NCBI GenBank assembly: GCA_018697195.1 | Contig: CM031857.1 | Coordinates: 92,824,617-92,888,616, forward strand | Reading direction: 5' to 3' | Length of the DNA stretch: 64,000 bases | Source: Certhia americana | Taxonomy: Eukaryota > Chordata > Aves > Passeriformes > Certhiidae | Shown here: one piece after another, positions 1 through 12,625 of the stretch | Position numbering within the stretch: the first letter of the stretch is position 1 | Layout: each line of letters opens with the position of its first letter | The notes under the pieces: generated by a model | Seen by the model: only the letters and a program-made list of their open reading frames with translations | The model's database searches: none | What the model was told of the DNA's origin: nothing | Position numbers and translations under genes: made by a program

Positions 1-3000
1 GAAGCACAGTTATAACAGAGATGTAGCTCGGCTTAAAGTAGTGTCATAAAATTGATGACTGTTAAGTGCAACAGCCTCCACAATTTTTGGGGGCTGTCTT
101 ATGCAGAGAAGGATTTACAAATTCGTGTGGTAGCTAGCACTCTGTATTTCTTTTATACATGATTCATATACTACTTATGTACCTGTGATAACTATATTAT
201 AAAAATGGTTTTGTGTATATGCTTGGCACTTACAAATTGTAATGGAGAAAAGGTGATTAATTGCACAGCAGAACTCTTTGAGAATTTGCTGAACCTGTGC
301 ATCAATGACATAAATCTTTCTCCCAAGTGCCTTGACTATCATTAACTTGAAAAATCAGCAAAGCAAAAGCCTTTATGAGTGGGTTCATGGAAAAAGAGAG
401 ACATATTTTGTAGCTATGGTATGCAGCAGACATGTGGGAGCAGGAGAATACCTGCAGCAGGAAAATGTCTTGCATATTTTATAGTAATCCTTCATTTCTT
501 ATAGCTGTTATTTATCTGGACCCTTGCATTATATTTAGTAAGTCTTGTTTTGCTGGGCTATGGTGGACTGCTATGTGAATTTTTTTTTTTTTTTTGTCTC
601 ATTTACAAGTCTCCTCAAATAAAGCAGAGGAATTGATTTCCTTTTGTGGCCTCAGAGTCCTGTTCTCTCACTGCTGCTCCTCAGGAATTCAGCATCCACA
701 AGCTGCATTCACTTAGCTACACTTCCATCCGAGTAGCAAATGCTAATTGCATTTATTTCCAGCCTTTTCCTCACTTGAGATGCTCTGTTACACAAGAGGC
801 TGGGAACCTTCAGCCCAAGCCTTGAAATATACATTCAAGAGACTTGAAGGGGGTCTGGTTTTATGTTTTAAATCTCTGTGAGTGCTGGAACAGAAGCTGT
901 TCTTTGAAAAATGGCCAATTTGATAAAGGTTGCCTTAGTATTGAAAATCTGATTTTATATTTGAATAGATTTGTCTGGGCCAAACCTCTCTGAAATGAAA
1001 AGGACTTTAGACGCTGATAACCTGTGCATGAAAATAGATCAATTTTAGTGAATTAAATTATCTTATTAGTTCAGATGAAAAAATCTAGCAGTAATTGCAG
1101 CATGTACACCATTCGTGGAGACTCGTAATAGGTTCATTCACAGCTTTTCTTTGTTTTCTCTGTTCATGGGCAAGGACACCTGTATTCACCAGAATCACCT
1201 AAATCTTGGTTAACTTCTGTTTTCACATATTCTTCTGAGTCGCCTTACTTGAGAACAGGTAATATTTTTTGCAAAAAATTAAATTGTTTGCTGAGATGTC
1301 GAACAGAAATTATACTATGTTCAAGCTGTTCAAGTATTTCAAGAAATACCAACATTTTTTTTGAAAAGGCCTAAAATTAACTTTGATCTGCATGAATTGA
1401 AAAGTAAAAATTAGGAGCCAAATCTTTTGGCATTCGTCCATTAAATTTTGAATTTTGATGCAGCTTCATTAATGCTCTTCTTTAACACCATATCTCTTTA
1501 TTACGATCAGACCAATTTCTTGAGCAAAGATGATTCAATTCTTCAGCTGCTTTTGGAAAGCATGTTTGCACAAAGATCAGTGCAAGTCCACTAAAATATC
1601 TACCTATGTAGGTGGAAAAACTAAAAGCTAGCATGTTTTTCCTTTTGCATATAACTCCTCTCTATTCAAGACCACTTTCTTCCAGGGTGAAAGGAGACTG
1701 TCATCTACAACAGCAAGCATGTGTAACTAGTACAGTACATGCTGTTGCCAAGGCTTAAGAATTTCATTGTTTTCAGACAGCATCCTCCCATCATGTACAT
1801 AGCTTATTAAAGCCATAATGACTTCTCTGTCTGGGTATAACAGAGTTTACTCACTTCTTATATACACAGAACAGCTGAGATTTACATATTTCCATATTTT
1901 CTGGTGTATCATAAGCAGAAGCCTGATATAATTTTTAAAATACAGAACATTAAGTAATTTAGGGGTATCTGATGAAAAAGATATAATTACTTCAATAAAT
2001 TTTGTTTTATAATAAAAGCAAAATTAATTATATGGTTTGGTTTTTTTTTTTTTTTGTGAGGCCTATTTCCTGCCACTATGAAATAAGCTTAAAAAATCAA
2101 ACATGGAGGAAAAGTATTATGAACATGGACACATTTCCATTATTTCCACTGAAATAATCTGTAAAACTAAAAGGTTCAGGTGACTGTGGCAGCCTATCAG
2201 AGGTGGTCATGTACCACAATTTTCTTAGTGTAGTTGTTACTTTACTTTTTTGTAAAGATTCAGGTAACAATTTTGCGCTCTTTTTTTTCTTTCTTCCATC
2301 TGATCACAATCTGCAAACAAACATTTACTTCAGTCTTCATCCAGTTTCACTTGCAAATTGCTGGTTTGTAACCAGTGACAGTATGCTTTTATACTGAGAA
2401 GGGCCCTTTGTGTGGATGTGCAGACAAGTAAACATCAAAAACCTCCCACGAGAACCAGCCTCCTAAACTTAGTACTAGCCAGCACCTGTAATTTCCAAAG
2501 TACAGTATGAACTTCATTTCCATCTGAGGCTGGTCTGCTTAGAGCTCCAGTATCCCACAGCAGCTCACAGCACGTTAGTAAGTTGTAGTCACAAACTCAC
2601 TATTTACTGTGTAGGATGAAATATGGAGACCTGTCAGACAAGTGCTGCTGCAGAAGGGCCATTGCTAAAGGTTAGGCACTGTCTCATGTGCTTCTTCAAA
2701 GTTTTAGCTGAGACATTTTGGAGCCTGGAAGATGTTTGCTTTCCTTCCCACCCATTTTCTTGCTCTACACACTAGGACCTCTTTCCATTTTGTGATGCAT
2801 AAATAATGCTTTGAATGATTATCTCACCATTGTGGTATCAGACACATCACAAGGTAGATTCAGCAACCTGTCAGTGGTGGTTTACTAAAGCTAGAATACA
2901 AAGAGTCAGCATTCACCTCTATGTTTATAAGCCTCAGAAATGAACAGGAAGAGAGAAAAAAATTACAGAGAGAATAGAGAAAGAATGAGCCTGATAAAAA

Positions 3001-4159
3001 TGCCAACATGCAATATAATAAAAATTTCTGCAGCATCTGTTCTTTGGGGTTTAGAGGCAAGGAACATAACTTTGAATATTCAAGAAGGCAGTGATTTTAC
3101 AAAGTACCAAGGACTTAAGAATGACTTCAAACAGACAGATTTGGAGGAGCTCAGTTCAGGTGAGGTGGCAAATTTCAGGCTGTAGGAAGCTGGAATTTCT
3201 GAAGAGAAATAGCTAAACATTTACTGAATCAGGTTTTCAATATGATATGATGAAAATATGATGAAAAAAGGTAGCAATGAAGAAAAAAAGCTAGAGTTTT
3301 ACTTTCCATAATAAAAACGTCCTTTTCATTGTCATTTGGCACACATATACACAAATAATATATGATGTATATATATATACACATCAGAAGTCCTTGTTTG
3401 ACTAGAATATATTGGCCTCTAGAAGAGTGAATAATATGCAAGTAATTTGCAGTATTGAAGTCCTTTAAGACTTCAGGAAAGCAAATGCCTGAGCAAACTA
3501 GATGAATTAGAAAACAGAGGAAAACCCTGTTCTTTTGATCTAAGATGTAATTTATTGGTGGAGAAGCATGTGGTAATGAAATAAAGCAGTTTGTTTCAAT
3601 ACAGTCAATGCACAGTGCAAGTGCACTTTTAACACAGATTAATGGAAATGGATACTTTTACTGACTTCTGCACGCATTTCAGTGAAAAGGTGGAAGAAGA
3701 AAGCAAAAGGGTGTTACACATTTAAACTCATAATCCTCTTTACCCAGCAGACAGGCCCGGCTAAGCCTCTTAAGGTACAGATCACTGAGTGACATAGTCT
3801 GTCACTCATAGTCAATCACCACTGCTACCTGGGACAGGCACCACACTTTAACTGAAGTTTTCTGTCTGCCTTTAACATCCCCCTGCAGGTATCCCCAACA
3901 AGCCTTTGCCAGTTGAGAGTCATGGCTCTGTTGTGGCCTGAGGCATCATGTGTCAATTCCAACTTTGTCAATTCTCTGTAAAATGCTCAAACACTTGCAA
4001 TGCACGTTGCTGTACACCAGGTGCAAAGGGTCTAATGGCCCAGGTAAATTATTAATCCTCATCTTTCGTAAATAAAAAGGTTCCGTATTTTTAGTAAACA
4101 GATCTGTAAAATGCAAAGGTAGCACGGTCAAAAGGCTTCTGAACCCTTTGAACTTTGTC
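1..4159. other. Unique AT-rich non-coding DNA
   Basis: No gene, transposon or RNA gene is recognised. All open frames are short (81 codons or fewer) and show no family resemblance. Homopolymer T runs lie at 580-595 and 2041-2055, and a short TA run lies near 3367-3380. The absence of stop-free frames with splice context argues against exons, but a short exon cannot be excluded by eye. Confidence 0.6.
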
Positions 4160-4262
4160 ATCTTGGGTGTGGTATTTCCTGTCTCTGCCCAATGCCCTCA
4201 TGTGCAAAATGGAGGTAATAATACTTAGAACTCTTGCACAGTGTTGTAAGTGTGGCAATATC
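4160..4262 (+). mobile_element. MIR/CORE-SINE-like fragment (eroded)
   Basis: The stretch reads like the middle to 3' part of an ancient MIR-type SINE: a segment equivalent to 'cctcatctgtaaaatgg' at about 4196-4213, then 'ataataatactta', then an equivalent of the 'gggttgttgtgagga' box. MIR elements are tRNA-derived SINEs that stopped moving before birds and mammals split, so heavy divergence is expected. The ends are not defined and the call rests on pattern memory, not an alignment. Confidence 0.5.
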
Positions 4263-6016
4263 TGTATAGGTGCTTATCTGTTACTGATATGTGGCAATTA
4301 AATAGCCCTTACTATGCAAAAAGTTTTTCTGCTCACTATAAATTTGATATCTGGAGAATAAAAAAGCACCCCTCTGAGTGGAGCAGCCTGCAGATCCAGG
4401 GAGTGACCTGGGGGGCAGAGCAAGAAACTTTGAACTATTTGAATAACCTACATCTGATAGTGTGCTTAAAATAATGCCTTGAAAATTGGCCAGTCACTTT
4501 TTTTTTAAACTTTTCTGAGTTTTAATTACTTAAATAAAAGCAGTGTCACTCGCTCCCAGCTCCCTTCCATGCTCTCACAGCTGTTTCATTGCCATAGTTT
4601 CCTGATTTTTCTGCTTATCAATGTGGCATTTCTGATACCTTCCCACCTCCTCAGCCCCCATATTTCTTTCTTTCTTTCTCTCTCCATGTTGGTTCCTTCA
4701 AAGGGAATCTGCTGTTCCTCAGGTTACATGAGCACCAGGGGGTTTTATTCAGACCAGTGAGTTGTATTCAGACCATTGACTGTGGCAGCAGTTGTAGGGC
4801 CTGTGTGTGTCTAACCATCATCTCTCTGTAACTTTCTGCTCTGTCTCAGTCTGCTGTTTCTCACTGCTGCCTGTTTCTGCTGCCACAGGTGTCTGAGCCA
4901 TGGACATCCCCCCTGGCTCACACTATGGTGTTAATATCCAGAGATTCTGCAGCTCAGCTCAGCCGTGTGTTGCATGTTTGGACTGATGTGTTCCAGATAT
5001 TCCCAGTGATCTATTCATAGCCACCCCTAGATCTCTTCCTGGAGCAGTTGTCTGTTATTGAGGTTCAGATATGTATATCTGAAGTCTGAGATTTTCACAT
5101 TTAGAATACCATTTATTTTCTTTAATGAGATGGAGTTGTGAAGTTATAGTTTCTTCTAAATTATAACTCCTTGGAAGTATTTTCTTCAACCTCTTTGGCT
5201 TTCCATTTGCAAACACCCAGGCCAAATAAACTATTAATTAGGAGATTACTGAGTAAACATGGAAAAGAATGAAAGTAAAGATCATTAGTTTCCTTGAAAC
5301 AGTGTAAATTATGACAGTGCTTAGATCTTGTTTTTCTTAGCAATGTTTCAAGAAAATTAAATTTAGAGCCAATGAAAACTGCTGCTTTGGAAATCAGGTA
5401 TGTCCTTCAGTGGTTGAGCCACTCAGCTAGGTATAAACCAGTAATTCAGCTGTCAAAGATACACTGACCTTTCCTTAGCAATCATTCCTTCCAAACCTAT
5501 TTGTTGAATCAGAATTAGGGGGCTTGCCTGGGAACTAGTGAACAGATATTTCTTGCCAGGATAATATCTGGAAAGAGAGATGTTTCAATTTCATAATTAA
5601 ATGAGAAAGCTGAAAAAGCTTTACTGAAAGATAAATTACTTCACTCTTTGTGAAGGAGAGGTTTCTAGAATGAATTATTCAATACTAACAATGCAGACTT
5701 TGAAAACAGGATGATTTCCACAAATGTCATGTCTATCTATCTCCCCACACAGAAAAAGACAAATGCAGATGCAGATGTACAATCATGCATGCAAGCACAT
5801 ATGTACATGATTTTTGTAAGGATAGCTAATATATACCATAAAAAGAATACCCTCTAAAAAATGAACTGGTCATTCTTAAGTGTATAACAAAAGGGAGAAG
5901 CTCCAAAACATTCAGTGAAATTCTGTGTAACCTTAAAATGGCTTTTAACATTTGATTGGTGTTTCCTTATGATTCCTATGTATTACAATTTCTCAAGATT
6001 ACTGTGCATGTGTATA
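4263..6016. other. Unique non-coding DNA
   Basis: I see no recognisable gene or mobile element. A short pyrimidine stretch of TTTC units lies at about 4662-4684. Open frames do not exceed 74 codons before the LTR that follows. The sequence is otherwise ordinary AT-rich intergenic or intronic DNA. Confidence 0.6.
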
Positions 6017-6161
6017 TGTCGTGGTTTGAATGACAGGTGTCTGCTAAGAAAGGCAGAAGCCTCCCTTGGAATGGAGGATTTAAACCCCTTCCCTCCAAAT
6101 TATTATAACTTTGAAAGTAAGGGGCTCTCAGGCAAAGATATGGGAATAGGAATAACAGTTC

Positions 6162-6167
6162 TTTATT
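6162..6167 (-). terminator. AATAAA polyadenylation signal of the minus-strand LTR
   Basis: TTTATT on the plus strand reads AATAAA on the minus strand. It lies between the TATA-like box and the LTR end, as expected for an R/U5 junction. Function is inferred from position only. Confidence 0.45.
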
Positions 6168-6204
6168 AGGGGAACTAAAATAAACAATAAAACAAACCCA
6201 CATG

Positions 6205-6236
6205 CAGTAAGACAAACAAACAAACAAACAAACCCC
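6205..6236 (+). repeat. CAAA tetranucleotide microsatellite inside the LTR
   Basis: About six to seven copies of the unit CAAA lie within the presumed R/U5 part of the minus-strand LTR. It probably expanded from a short A-rich stretch after insertion. Confidence 0.85.
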
Positions 6237-6457
6237 ACTGACAAAGTCAGGATCCAACCTGACACCCTGTGGGTCAGGGTGTTGGTGGCAGTCCCATTCC
6301 ATGGTGGCTGCAGTCCCAGTGGCAGATGTGGCTCTGTTGAAGTGATGCTCCTGGAGAAAGAGTGGAGTTCTTTCACTGAAGGTCCGGTGGTGATAGATGG
6401 GCCTGGTCTTCCTCTGAGAATCCAGTGGAAAGGCTGGCTTGGTGTTCCAACTCCCAG

Positions 6458-6465
6458 ATTTTTAT
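6458..6465 (-). promoter_or_regulatory. TATA-like box of the minus-strand LTR
   Basis: The minus-strand octamer ATAAAAAT precedes the presumed R region by the distance expected for an LTR promoter. It is followed about 300 bases later by an AATAAA signal. Its activity today is unknown. Confidence 0.4.
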
Positions 6466-6668
6466 CCAGATAGGAATACTTGGCTCCTCCCCCTGGATAG
6501 AGCCTTTCCCAATGGGATGATGTAATTCTATGAGTGACACTCAATGGCCCATGAGCAGAAGATCTCTCCCTGGAGGGAGGCTGGGTTGTGGAAGAGATAA
6601 GAAAACTGCCCCAGCAGGTTTATTGACAGTTGGCCATTGACAGAAGATTACACCACCCCCCCTGCCCA

Positions 6669-7744
6669 GTTTTATCAGATGATGATAGAATGCAGAGTTT
6701 TGGTTACATTTTTGCACTGCAGCCCATGAAAATATACTAAATTTAAATGAATCAGCATTAAATATGCAAACAAAACTATTTAAACAGAATTAGTTGTAAG
6801 GTCAAACGATCTCCTCTGATTCTAAAATGGAATGACATCCTTATGAAGAATCATGCTGTGAAACCAGGTAGGATCAGTTTTAATTTAAAGTTGGTCAAGA
6901 TAGCCAAGTGTTTCTTTTTGTTGACTTCACTTGCCTTTTTCCTGGCAAAAGTAAAGCCACACCAATTTGTCCTAGGATGCAGTATGGTCTGGTTTGCATT
7001 TTCCAACTCCCTTCAGACAAAAGTGACAGTCCCCTTCCCCTTCTTTCCCTAGATAATTTGACCTTATTTGTAGGAATACAAGTGGAAAGGTACCCGGACA
7101 AGATGCCCCAGGCAGTGAAGAAGCTAAATGTTTCCCTAGGGAGAGGGACATGGTGAGAGGAGAAAATTGGAACATGTGGCATCAGTTAAGTGCCTTGAAA
7201 GGAGGCAGGTGATGTTGAGAAAGGGTTTCATAGAGCAGGGAAAAGGTTAAGTAGCTGGTAGAAATTTTTAACAGTGGAGGAAATAACAGGGAAGGAGATC
7301 TGAGGCAAGACGTGAAGGACAGTGGTGGTCCTATCAAACCAGTGTGACAAATGAGGCAAGAGCAGAATGAAAAAAAAATGTAAGCTGTTTGATGCAGTTT
7401 CTTTAGATTTAGTTCTCTGTAAATTTAAAAAGCAGTTTATCATAAAATCAGAGCAAGACATAAAGCTAAGCTCTATACTATGCTCTATGCTCTGGACCCA
7501 AACATCCTCTAATGTGAGGGTAGGCATTATTTTTGAAGCTTCAGCTGGATCCACAGCCTTTACTACTCTCACTATTTTGTCTGTCTTATTTTTTGAAACC
7601 GGGTGATTGAGAAAGGCCTTAAGAAGTTTGTCTAGTCCATTAACAATTTGTCTGACATAAGATACTTTCAAATTCAGATCCTTACTTACCTTTAGGTCCT
7701 GAGTAGATGATTTACCCTTTTATGTCCTGTCTTCCACATATTTT
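6669..7744. other. Unrecognised DNA with one long minus-strand open frame
   Basis: On the minus strand a stop-free frame runs from about 7719 down to 7228, about 164 codons, without an ATG at its start. The first in-frame near-cognate codon of note is TTG at 7671. The conceptual product has no domain I recognise. It begins with a lysine- and leucine-rich part and becomes hydrophobic near its end. A donor-like 'ggtaag' lies at about 7684-7690 on the same strand, and an acceptor-like 'tttaaatttacag' lies inside the frame. An open frame of this length can arise by chance once or less in 64 kb of such DNA, so I do not call it a gene. Confidence 0.3.
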
Positions 7745-7842
7745 GAAATATGTTTAACTGTACTTGCCTACCACATGGGAATGTTGCAAGAATTAGCTTG
7801 TACAGAGCTTTGAGAATGCTAAGCATGGTAGTTATTTTCTTT
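7745..7842 (+). mobile_element. MIR/CORE-SINE-like 3' fragment (eroded)
   Basis: A segment near 7764-7800 resembles 'tacctaccacatggg..gttgc.aga', and it is followed by 'gagctttgagaatgctaagc'. These match in order the 3' half of MIR-like SINEs, which carry a 'gcgctttgagat' box. Divergence is high, so the family assignment is tentative. Confidence 0.45.
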
Positions 7843-8219
7843 TCATGGAATAAAAGCAAAGCAGAAACAAAGCAGTTGCCTTGCTACAATCCCACACTTG
7901 AAACCACCACCCATCAACAAGCAGTGACTCACAAGCAAGATGAGCCAAGGATATGGTGTTTACTCCTGCAGGTTTGTTTGCACATGAAGAACAGTCTTTG
8001 CTTCCAAGCACGCCTGGTGAGTACAGATAGGTGAGAAGCAGATGTGTCCAGAGGTGTGGCCCATGGCTGATGGGCAACCCATACTTCATCCAGTTTTTTT
8101 CCCTAGGGAGCAAAGCTGAGTAGGAAAATGAACCACTGCAAATGGTAGGAGACAGTTGCAGCACTGCCACTTGGATACCACATTCAGTGGCCTGTGCTAA
8201 GTGAAATTCACCAGCCAAA
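7843..8219. other. Unrecognised DNA within a second long minus-strand open frame
   Basis: A minus-strand frame of 173 codons opens with ATG at 8353 and ends at 7832. The codons around residues 28-45 come from the low-complexity T/G tract and encode a lysine-rich run, which makes that part of the frame meaningless as protein evidence. The remainder (roughly residues 46-173) has no recognised domain. It lies in a different frame from the open stretch at 7228-7719, so the two are not one exon. Confidence 0.3.
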
Positions 8220-8274
8220 TTTTTTTTGTGTCTTGTTTTTTTTGGTTTTTTTTTTGTTTGGTTGGGTTTTTTTG
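8220..8274 (+). repeat. T/G-only low-complexity tract
   Basis: About 55 bases are composed almost only of T and G, with T runs broken by one to three Gs. The same kind of tract recurs in this window at 42265-42421. It appears as its complement at 31723-31782, 44183-44317 and 53175-53229. Confidence 0.85.
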
Positions 8275-11200
8275 AGTAGGAAATAGTTAGAATTGAAAGA
8301 TGATGTACCTCAACTATTATACACATGTATTGGGGGACTAGAATAGACATCACAGATCCCAGATTGTCATGAATAAACTAGAAGAGGAATTTCCTATTAT
8401 TGTATGATATGGCCCTGCCAATCATGGTCTGGGCAAGCCTCATGACTGCATTCCAGCAAGGTCAGGAGCAGTGGCATGGGGGCTGTTGTTGGGAATGGCT
8501 GCTGAAGAATGTGCTGTTGCCAGGAGCAGTGTCTGGGGCAAGGTATTTCTTCACTGTGGCAACTTTGTCTCTTTGCGCAGGTTGTGACCACACCTAGGCT
8601 GCCACCAATCTTGGATCATGATCTCTCCTTTTATTCTCTTACCCACAAACAGATACCTGGCCTTGAGTCACCAGCTTCCTCTGTACCTGCCCACCTCTAA
8701 AACTAAGTCCTCAACCTCCATGCAGCTCATAAGAATGAGCAACTCAGTATCATTTATTCAACTATGTAATGAGCTTCCTTATCCCTCAGTACATTGTTCC
8801 TTTTCTATTTTGCCCACCTTCTGAAAACTGAGATGGTGCCACAATCCATTGTGACTGTGGCTCAAGCATGCACTGGGGAGCAAACACAGGATCAATGACT
8901 ACTGTTGTATTCATCATGTATCTACCATGGCACAGGTGAGATTCTGTGCATGTGTCTCCATATCTGATACCAAAACTTTCCTGACTGGCTCACGTCTCCA
9001 GGCAGCTTCCCCTAGATCCCCCTATACACTTTACAAAGATGCCTAATACTTTGATTCAAAGATTCAAAAGTTTCATTAGAATTTACTAGTTTACAATGAC
9101 AACTTGATTATGCCTGGTGCAGTAAAGGTGGTCATTGTACTTAACCTCATCAACATGTGGTTAAAATAAAGCTTTGCTTTGTTTGCTCTTAGTTTATAGC
9201 AAAAGAAAGTTTTTCCTCCAGGTGGGGAATTATCCCATTATCTATTGGTATGCCCACTTTTCCACATAAAACCACATTTCCCATGTTATTTTTTGCTGTT
9301 TTCCAGTACAAAACAGGCAAGTTATAAGGCCTAGTCACTCTTGAATTGGTCTTTATTAGATCTAAATCATTCTGATTGCCATGAAAAGCAAGGCTGTGTT
9401 TGCTACCTGGAGCTTTTATGCACTACAGTTCTCTTAACCAGAGCAGACAGACAAAAAGGCCCTTTTAATATAGACCATAAAATACAGTGCATCCTAAGAG
9501 AAGGCCACGGTATTTTATTAGAAAATGCAGAGTTAGTAGAAGTGCTGGTATGGGTGTCTTTGTAAACCTGAAGGTGTTCTATTTCTATGCTCTCTCAGGC
9601 AAACATAGAAATATACTTTCAAGACCTGTGGTGACCTCATTGTGATGTTATACTAGCTAATAGTATGACTCTTACGTAAGTTCAGCATCAGCCTTGTCCT
9701 TTACAAGCTGGATATTTATAAATATACTTTTACTTGAAAATTAATGAAAAAGTTTCTAATTATAGTTACTAAGAATCTGGGCTCTATAACATGCAATATA
9801 TTTATTCCTAAGAGAAGAAAGTAGCCCTAGGGAAACTGCCAAATCTTGAAGTTCTAGGAAGAAAAATTATTATTCTGAGTATTATTTCCTTCCTCCATTT
9901 TCAGCATGAGAAGTAAATAGGAGAACATTTATGTGCTGCTTAATGGACCATGTGCTGTCACTAGAAAAACACTCATGGTTCTAAAATAGGGAGAACTAGT
10001 GCATTGAAAATGGATTCTCTTTCACACTTGCCATTTAAAAAAAGGACAGTGCTTTCCAATTAAAGTTTGCACTACAAAGCATGCAAATTCACAAATGAAT
10101 AGTGAAAAGAAAGCCCAAGCAGCATGCTGCTTTGCAGCCCGTGTTGAAGGAAGGTAAGAAGAAAGACACTCCAGGCAGTCAATACAATAGAAACTGTACA
10201 GACAATGGCAAAAGGGGGTAATAATAGTAGTGCTGCCCTAGTCTGGGGAAATATGAATGCAAGAGGAAAGAGGGAAATAATAATAGGATCCATATTATGC
10301 AAAAGAAAGGAGAATTTTGTGTAGGCTGCACAACCAAAGGACATTTGGCTGTGATTAGCTGCTGCTCAGTGTCAGCACATGACTGCTGGTTTCATAAAAT
10401 GGGGTTTCAGCTTAATCTCTTTTTGTATCGAGGTTGTTCACTGCAGTCTACAAAAGCAAGTTGTCCTGAATTAAAATCTGTATGCATCCTGTCATGAAGA
10501 GAGGACATTCATTGGAAATCATCAGACCCTCTGTGTTTCAGATGAACTTCACAATCCTTTTCAGCAATATTTTGGCCATTTTGTCCTTTGTCACTATGAC
10601 TGATGACCAATACCCCACAGAAAAAGGATAATTTGCATTTTTCCACTTACAAAAAGGAAATGTTAATTTATCAAATGGGGCAAAAAGAAGAAAAACACCC
10701 CAAAACAATCCCCCCAAACTATACTGGTAGTGCAGAGAACTGCAGTAACTGAAGAACACCCTCTGACTTCTAATTCTGCCCATGCTGTACATGAGGATAA
10801 AGGTATTCATTAGTTGAGTAAGATGCTTTCCAATTTAAAAGTGCATTCTCATTCAAAGGTGGTCATCAATCTCCAACAAAGCAGAAAAAGTGACATCTCT
10901 GGTCTTCCAAAGACTAGTGTTATCCATAAAGAATATATCATTTACCAGGTGGTATTTCTTAGTGTTCTCTGTCTGGACACAGCTGTTCTATGTCAAGTTG
11001 GTGATGTGTAACACAATTTTTAAAAAGCCTATTAACACAGTTGTCAGTTGGGTGAAGATGGCTGTGTACTATTGTCTGCCAAGTCTCTCCCCTCCCGCCC
11101 AATTAACTTCCTTATTGAGATGACGGAAATAAAAATACAGAGTCATTATTCAAAACACGTTTTCATATTTACCTGGAAGCATTGGGGCAGCATGTTCTTA

Positions 11201-12564
11201 GAGATGGATGCAGTCCTAGAAACTAATTAAAGTAGTTAAATTAAGCACTGCCACAAAGGTGAGACAGAGGAAAGCCAACATTACAGAGGAATTGTGTGCC
11301 CTGGAACAGATGAATTTTTTGAAAACAAGTGGGAGGCAGAGTGTTATTTAGAGGTAGTCTTCACCAGTTCTCAGGAACCCTGTGTAAGCAATGTTAGCAA
11401 CCTTCATTTGGAATAGCATCAAACACAACAGGAAACAGAAGGACAAAAAGGGTTTACATATTTAATGTTTATTGACTTTTCGTGTCGGGTTGATTTTAAA
11501 GTTGAATTGCCTGAAGATGAGTCTACAGCTTTGAAAGAATTACTCAAGAACCCCACTTGTGGCACTGTAACCCTCTGGTTTTATCTGTTAGGCTGTGCAC
11601 CCCCTAATTTTAAACAAAAAAATGTCTTCAGAGCAGTGTCATCTGAAACCAAGACACCATAGATAGAACTGATGCAGTAATGAACAGATTTTTGTAAACA
11701 AACCTGTTTATCCACAAGTCTGCCTGGAAGAGATCTGAGGATCCAAGTGAATATAAAAACAAACAGCTTAGCTGTTGCTTTCGTTGGGCAAGTGTTTGTT
11801 TTTATTTAACATGAAAATACAAGGAACTACATTTTATTGATTTGAAATGGCAATTGCTTCCTTTAGTTCAACATTATTATTTTTTCACAGAATGTGCTGT
11901 CTTTGATTATTTATTTGTTACTGGAAAATGACTGCAGATTTAGAAAATGTAATCACTGCCTGGTTTCTTGGAAGAGCATTATTTTTCCATGTGCATTTAA
12001 CACCTTCTTACATAACTGGGTTAGCTTTTGTCTGAACGGGCAGTTTCTGACCGATGCAGATTTTAAATCTCACAGAGCTTTCTTGTAACACGAGCAGAGC
12101 ATGTTCTGAACACTGGGGTCTCTGCATGCCCATGCCACTGCTCTGAGCCACCCCCTCAACCCTCCCAGCTGACCCAAAAGGCACTTTGGGGCTAACACTG
12201 CCCGAAATGCAAAGTGATTTCTTCATCATCACTCAGGAACCTGTGAGAGAGACAGGCTGGCACAGCACTGATAGTCTTCCTCAGGTATTAAAAATGAGAT
12301 GGTGGATGGGAGGGAGGAAACAGCGCTTGCTAGGTCTTCCCTCAGGAGGGGGAGCCAGGCCATTTGTGCAAAGGGATGTAGTCTTTGGGGGAAGATCACT
12401 CCTGATAGGCTTTGGATAAACATCCAGACATTTGAATATGTCTAAATTGAATATAAAGGCCAGAGAAAAGATAGTTTTGTGGTTAAATTCCAGACTGTGG
12501 CTTAACAGATTTGCATCCCCTCCCTGGCTTGCTGCCATAGACGTTCTACATTGACACATGTATG
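8275..12564. other. Unique non-coding DNA
   Basis: No gene or transposon is recognised. A slightly GC-richer patch lies at about 8410-8700, and another lies at about 12080-12370. Neither shows a defensible exon. The longest open frames here are about 90 codons. Confidence 0.55.
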
Positions 12565-12625
12565 TTGCTTTCCATTTATATGGCTTGATTTTCCATCTAT
12601 AAAGTGTGAATAATAAAACTTTTGA
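12565..12625 (+). mobile_element. Possible MIR-like fragment
   Basis: The string 'ttttccatctataaagtg' followed by 'aataataaaac' resembles the 'ttccccatctgtaaaatgggg' plus 'ataataata' part of MIR. Only this short piece matches, so chance similarity is a real possibility. Confidence 0.25.

Larger units (their letters stand above)
6017..6668 (-). mobile_element. Solo LTR of an avian endogenous retrovirus, minus strand
   Basis: On the minus strand this block has the layout of a retroviral LTR. The U3-like start lies near 6655-6668. A TATA-like box (ATAAAAAT) is the complement of 6458-6465. An AATAAA signal is the complement of 6162-6167, about 300 bases downstream of the TATA box. The minus-strand end is '...ccacgaca', abutting 6017. 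The type, with 'caatggccaactgtcaa' near its start, looks familiar from songbird ERV LTRs. No gag, pol or env sequence flanks it, so it appears to be a solo LTR left by recombination between two LTRs. A CAAA microsatellite sits inside it at about 6208-6235. I could not see a clean target-site duplication, and the 5' boundary is uncertain by about 13 bases (6655 or 6668). Confidence 0.75.

Noticed and set aside
6128..6544. 138-codon minus-strand frame inside the LTR
   Set aside because: It lies entirely in the solo LTR. LTRs of this type are not known to encode a protein, and the frame shows no domain.
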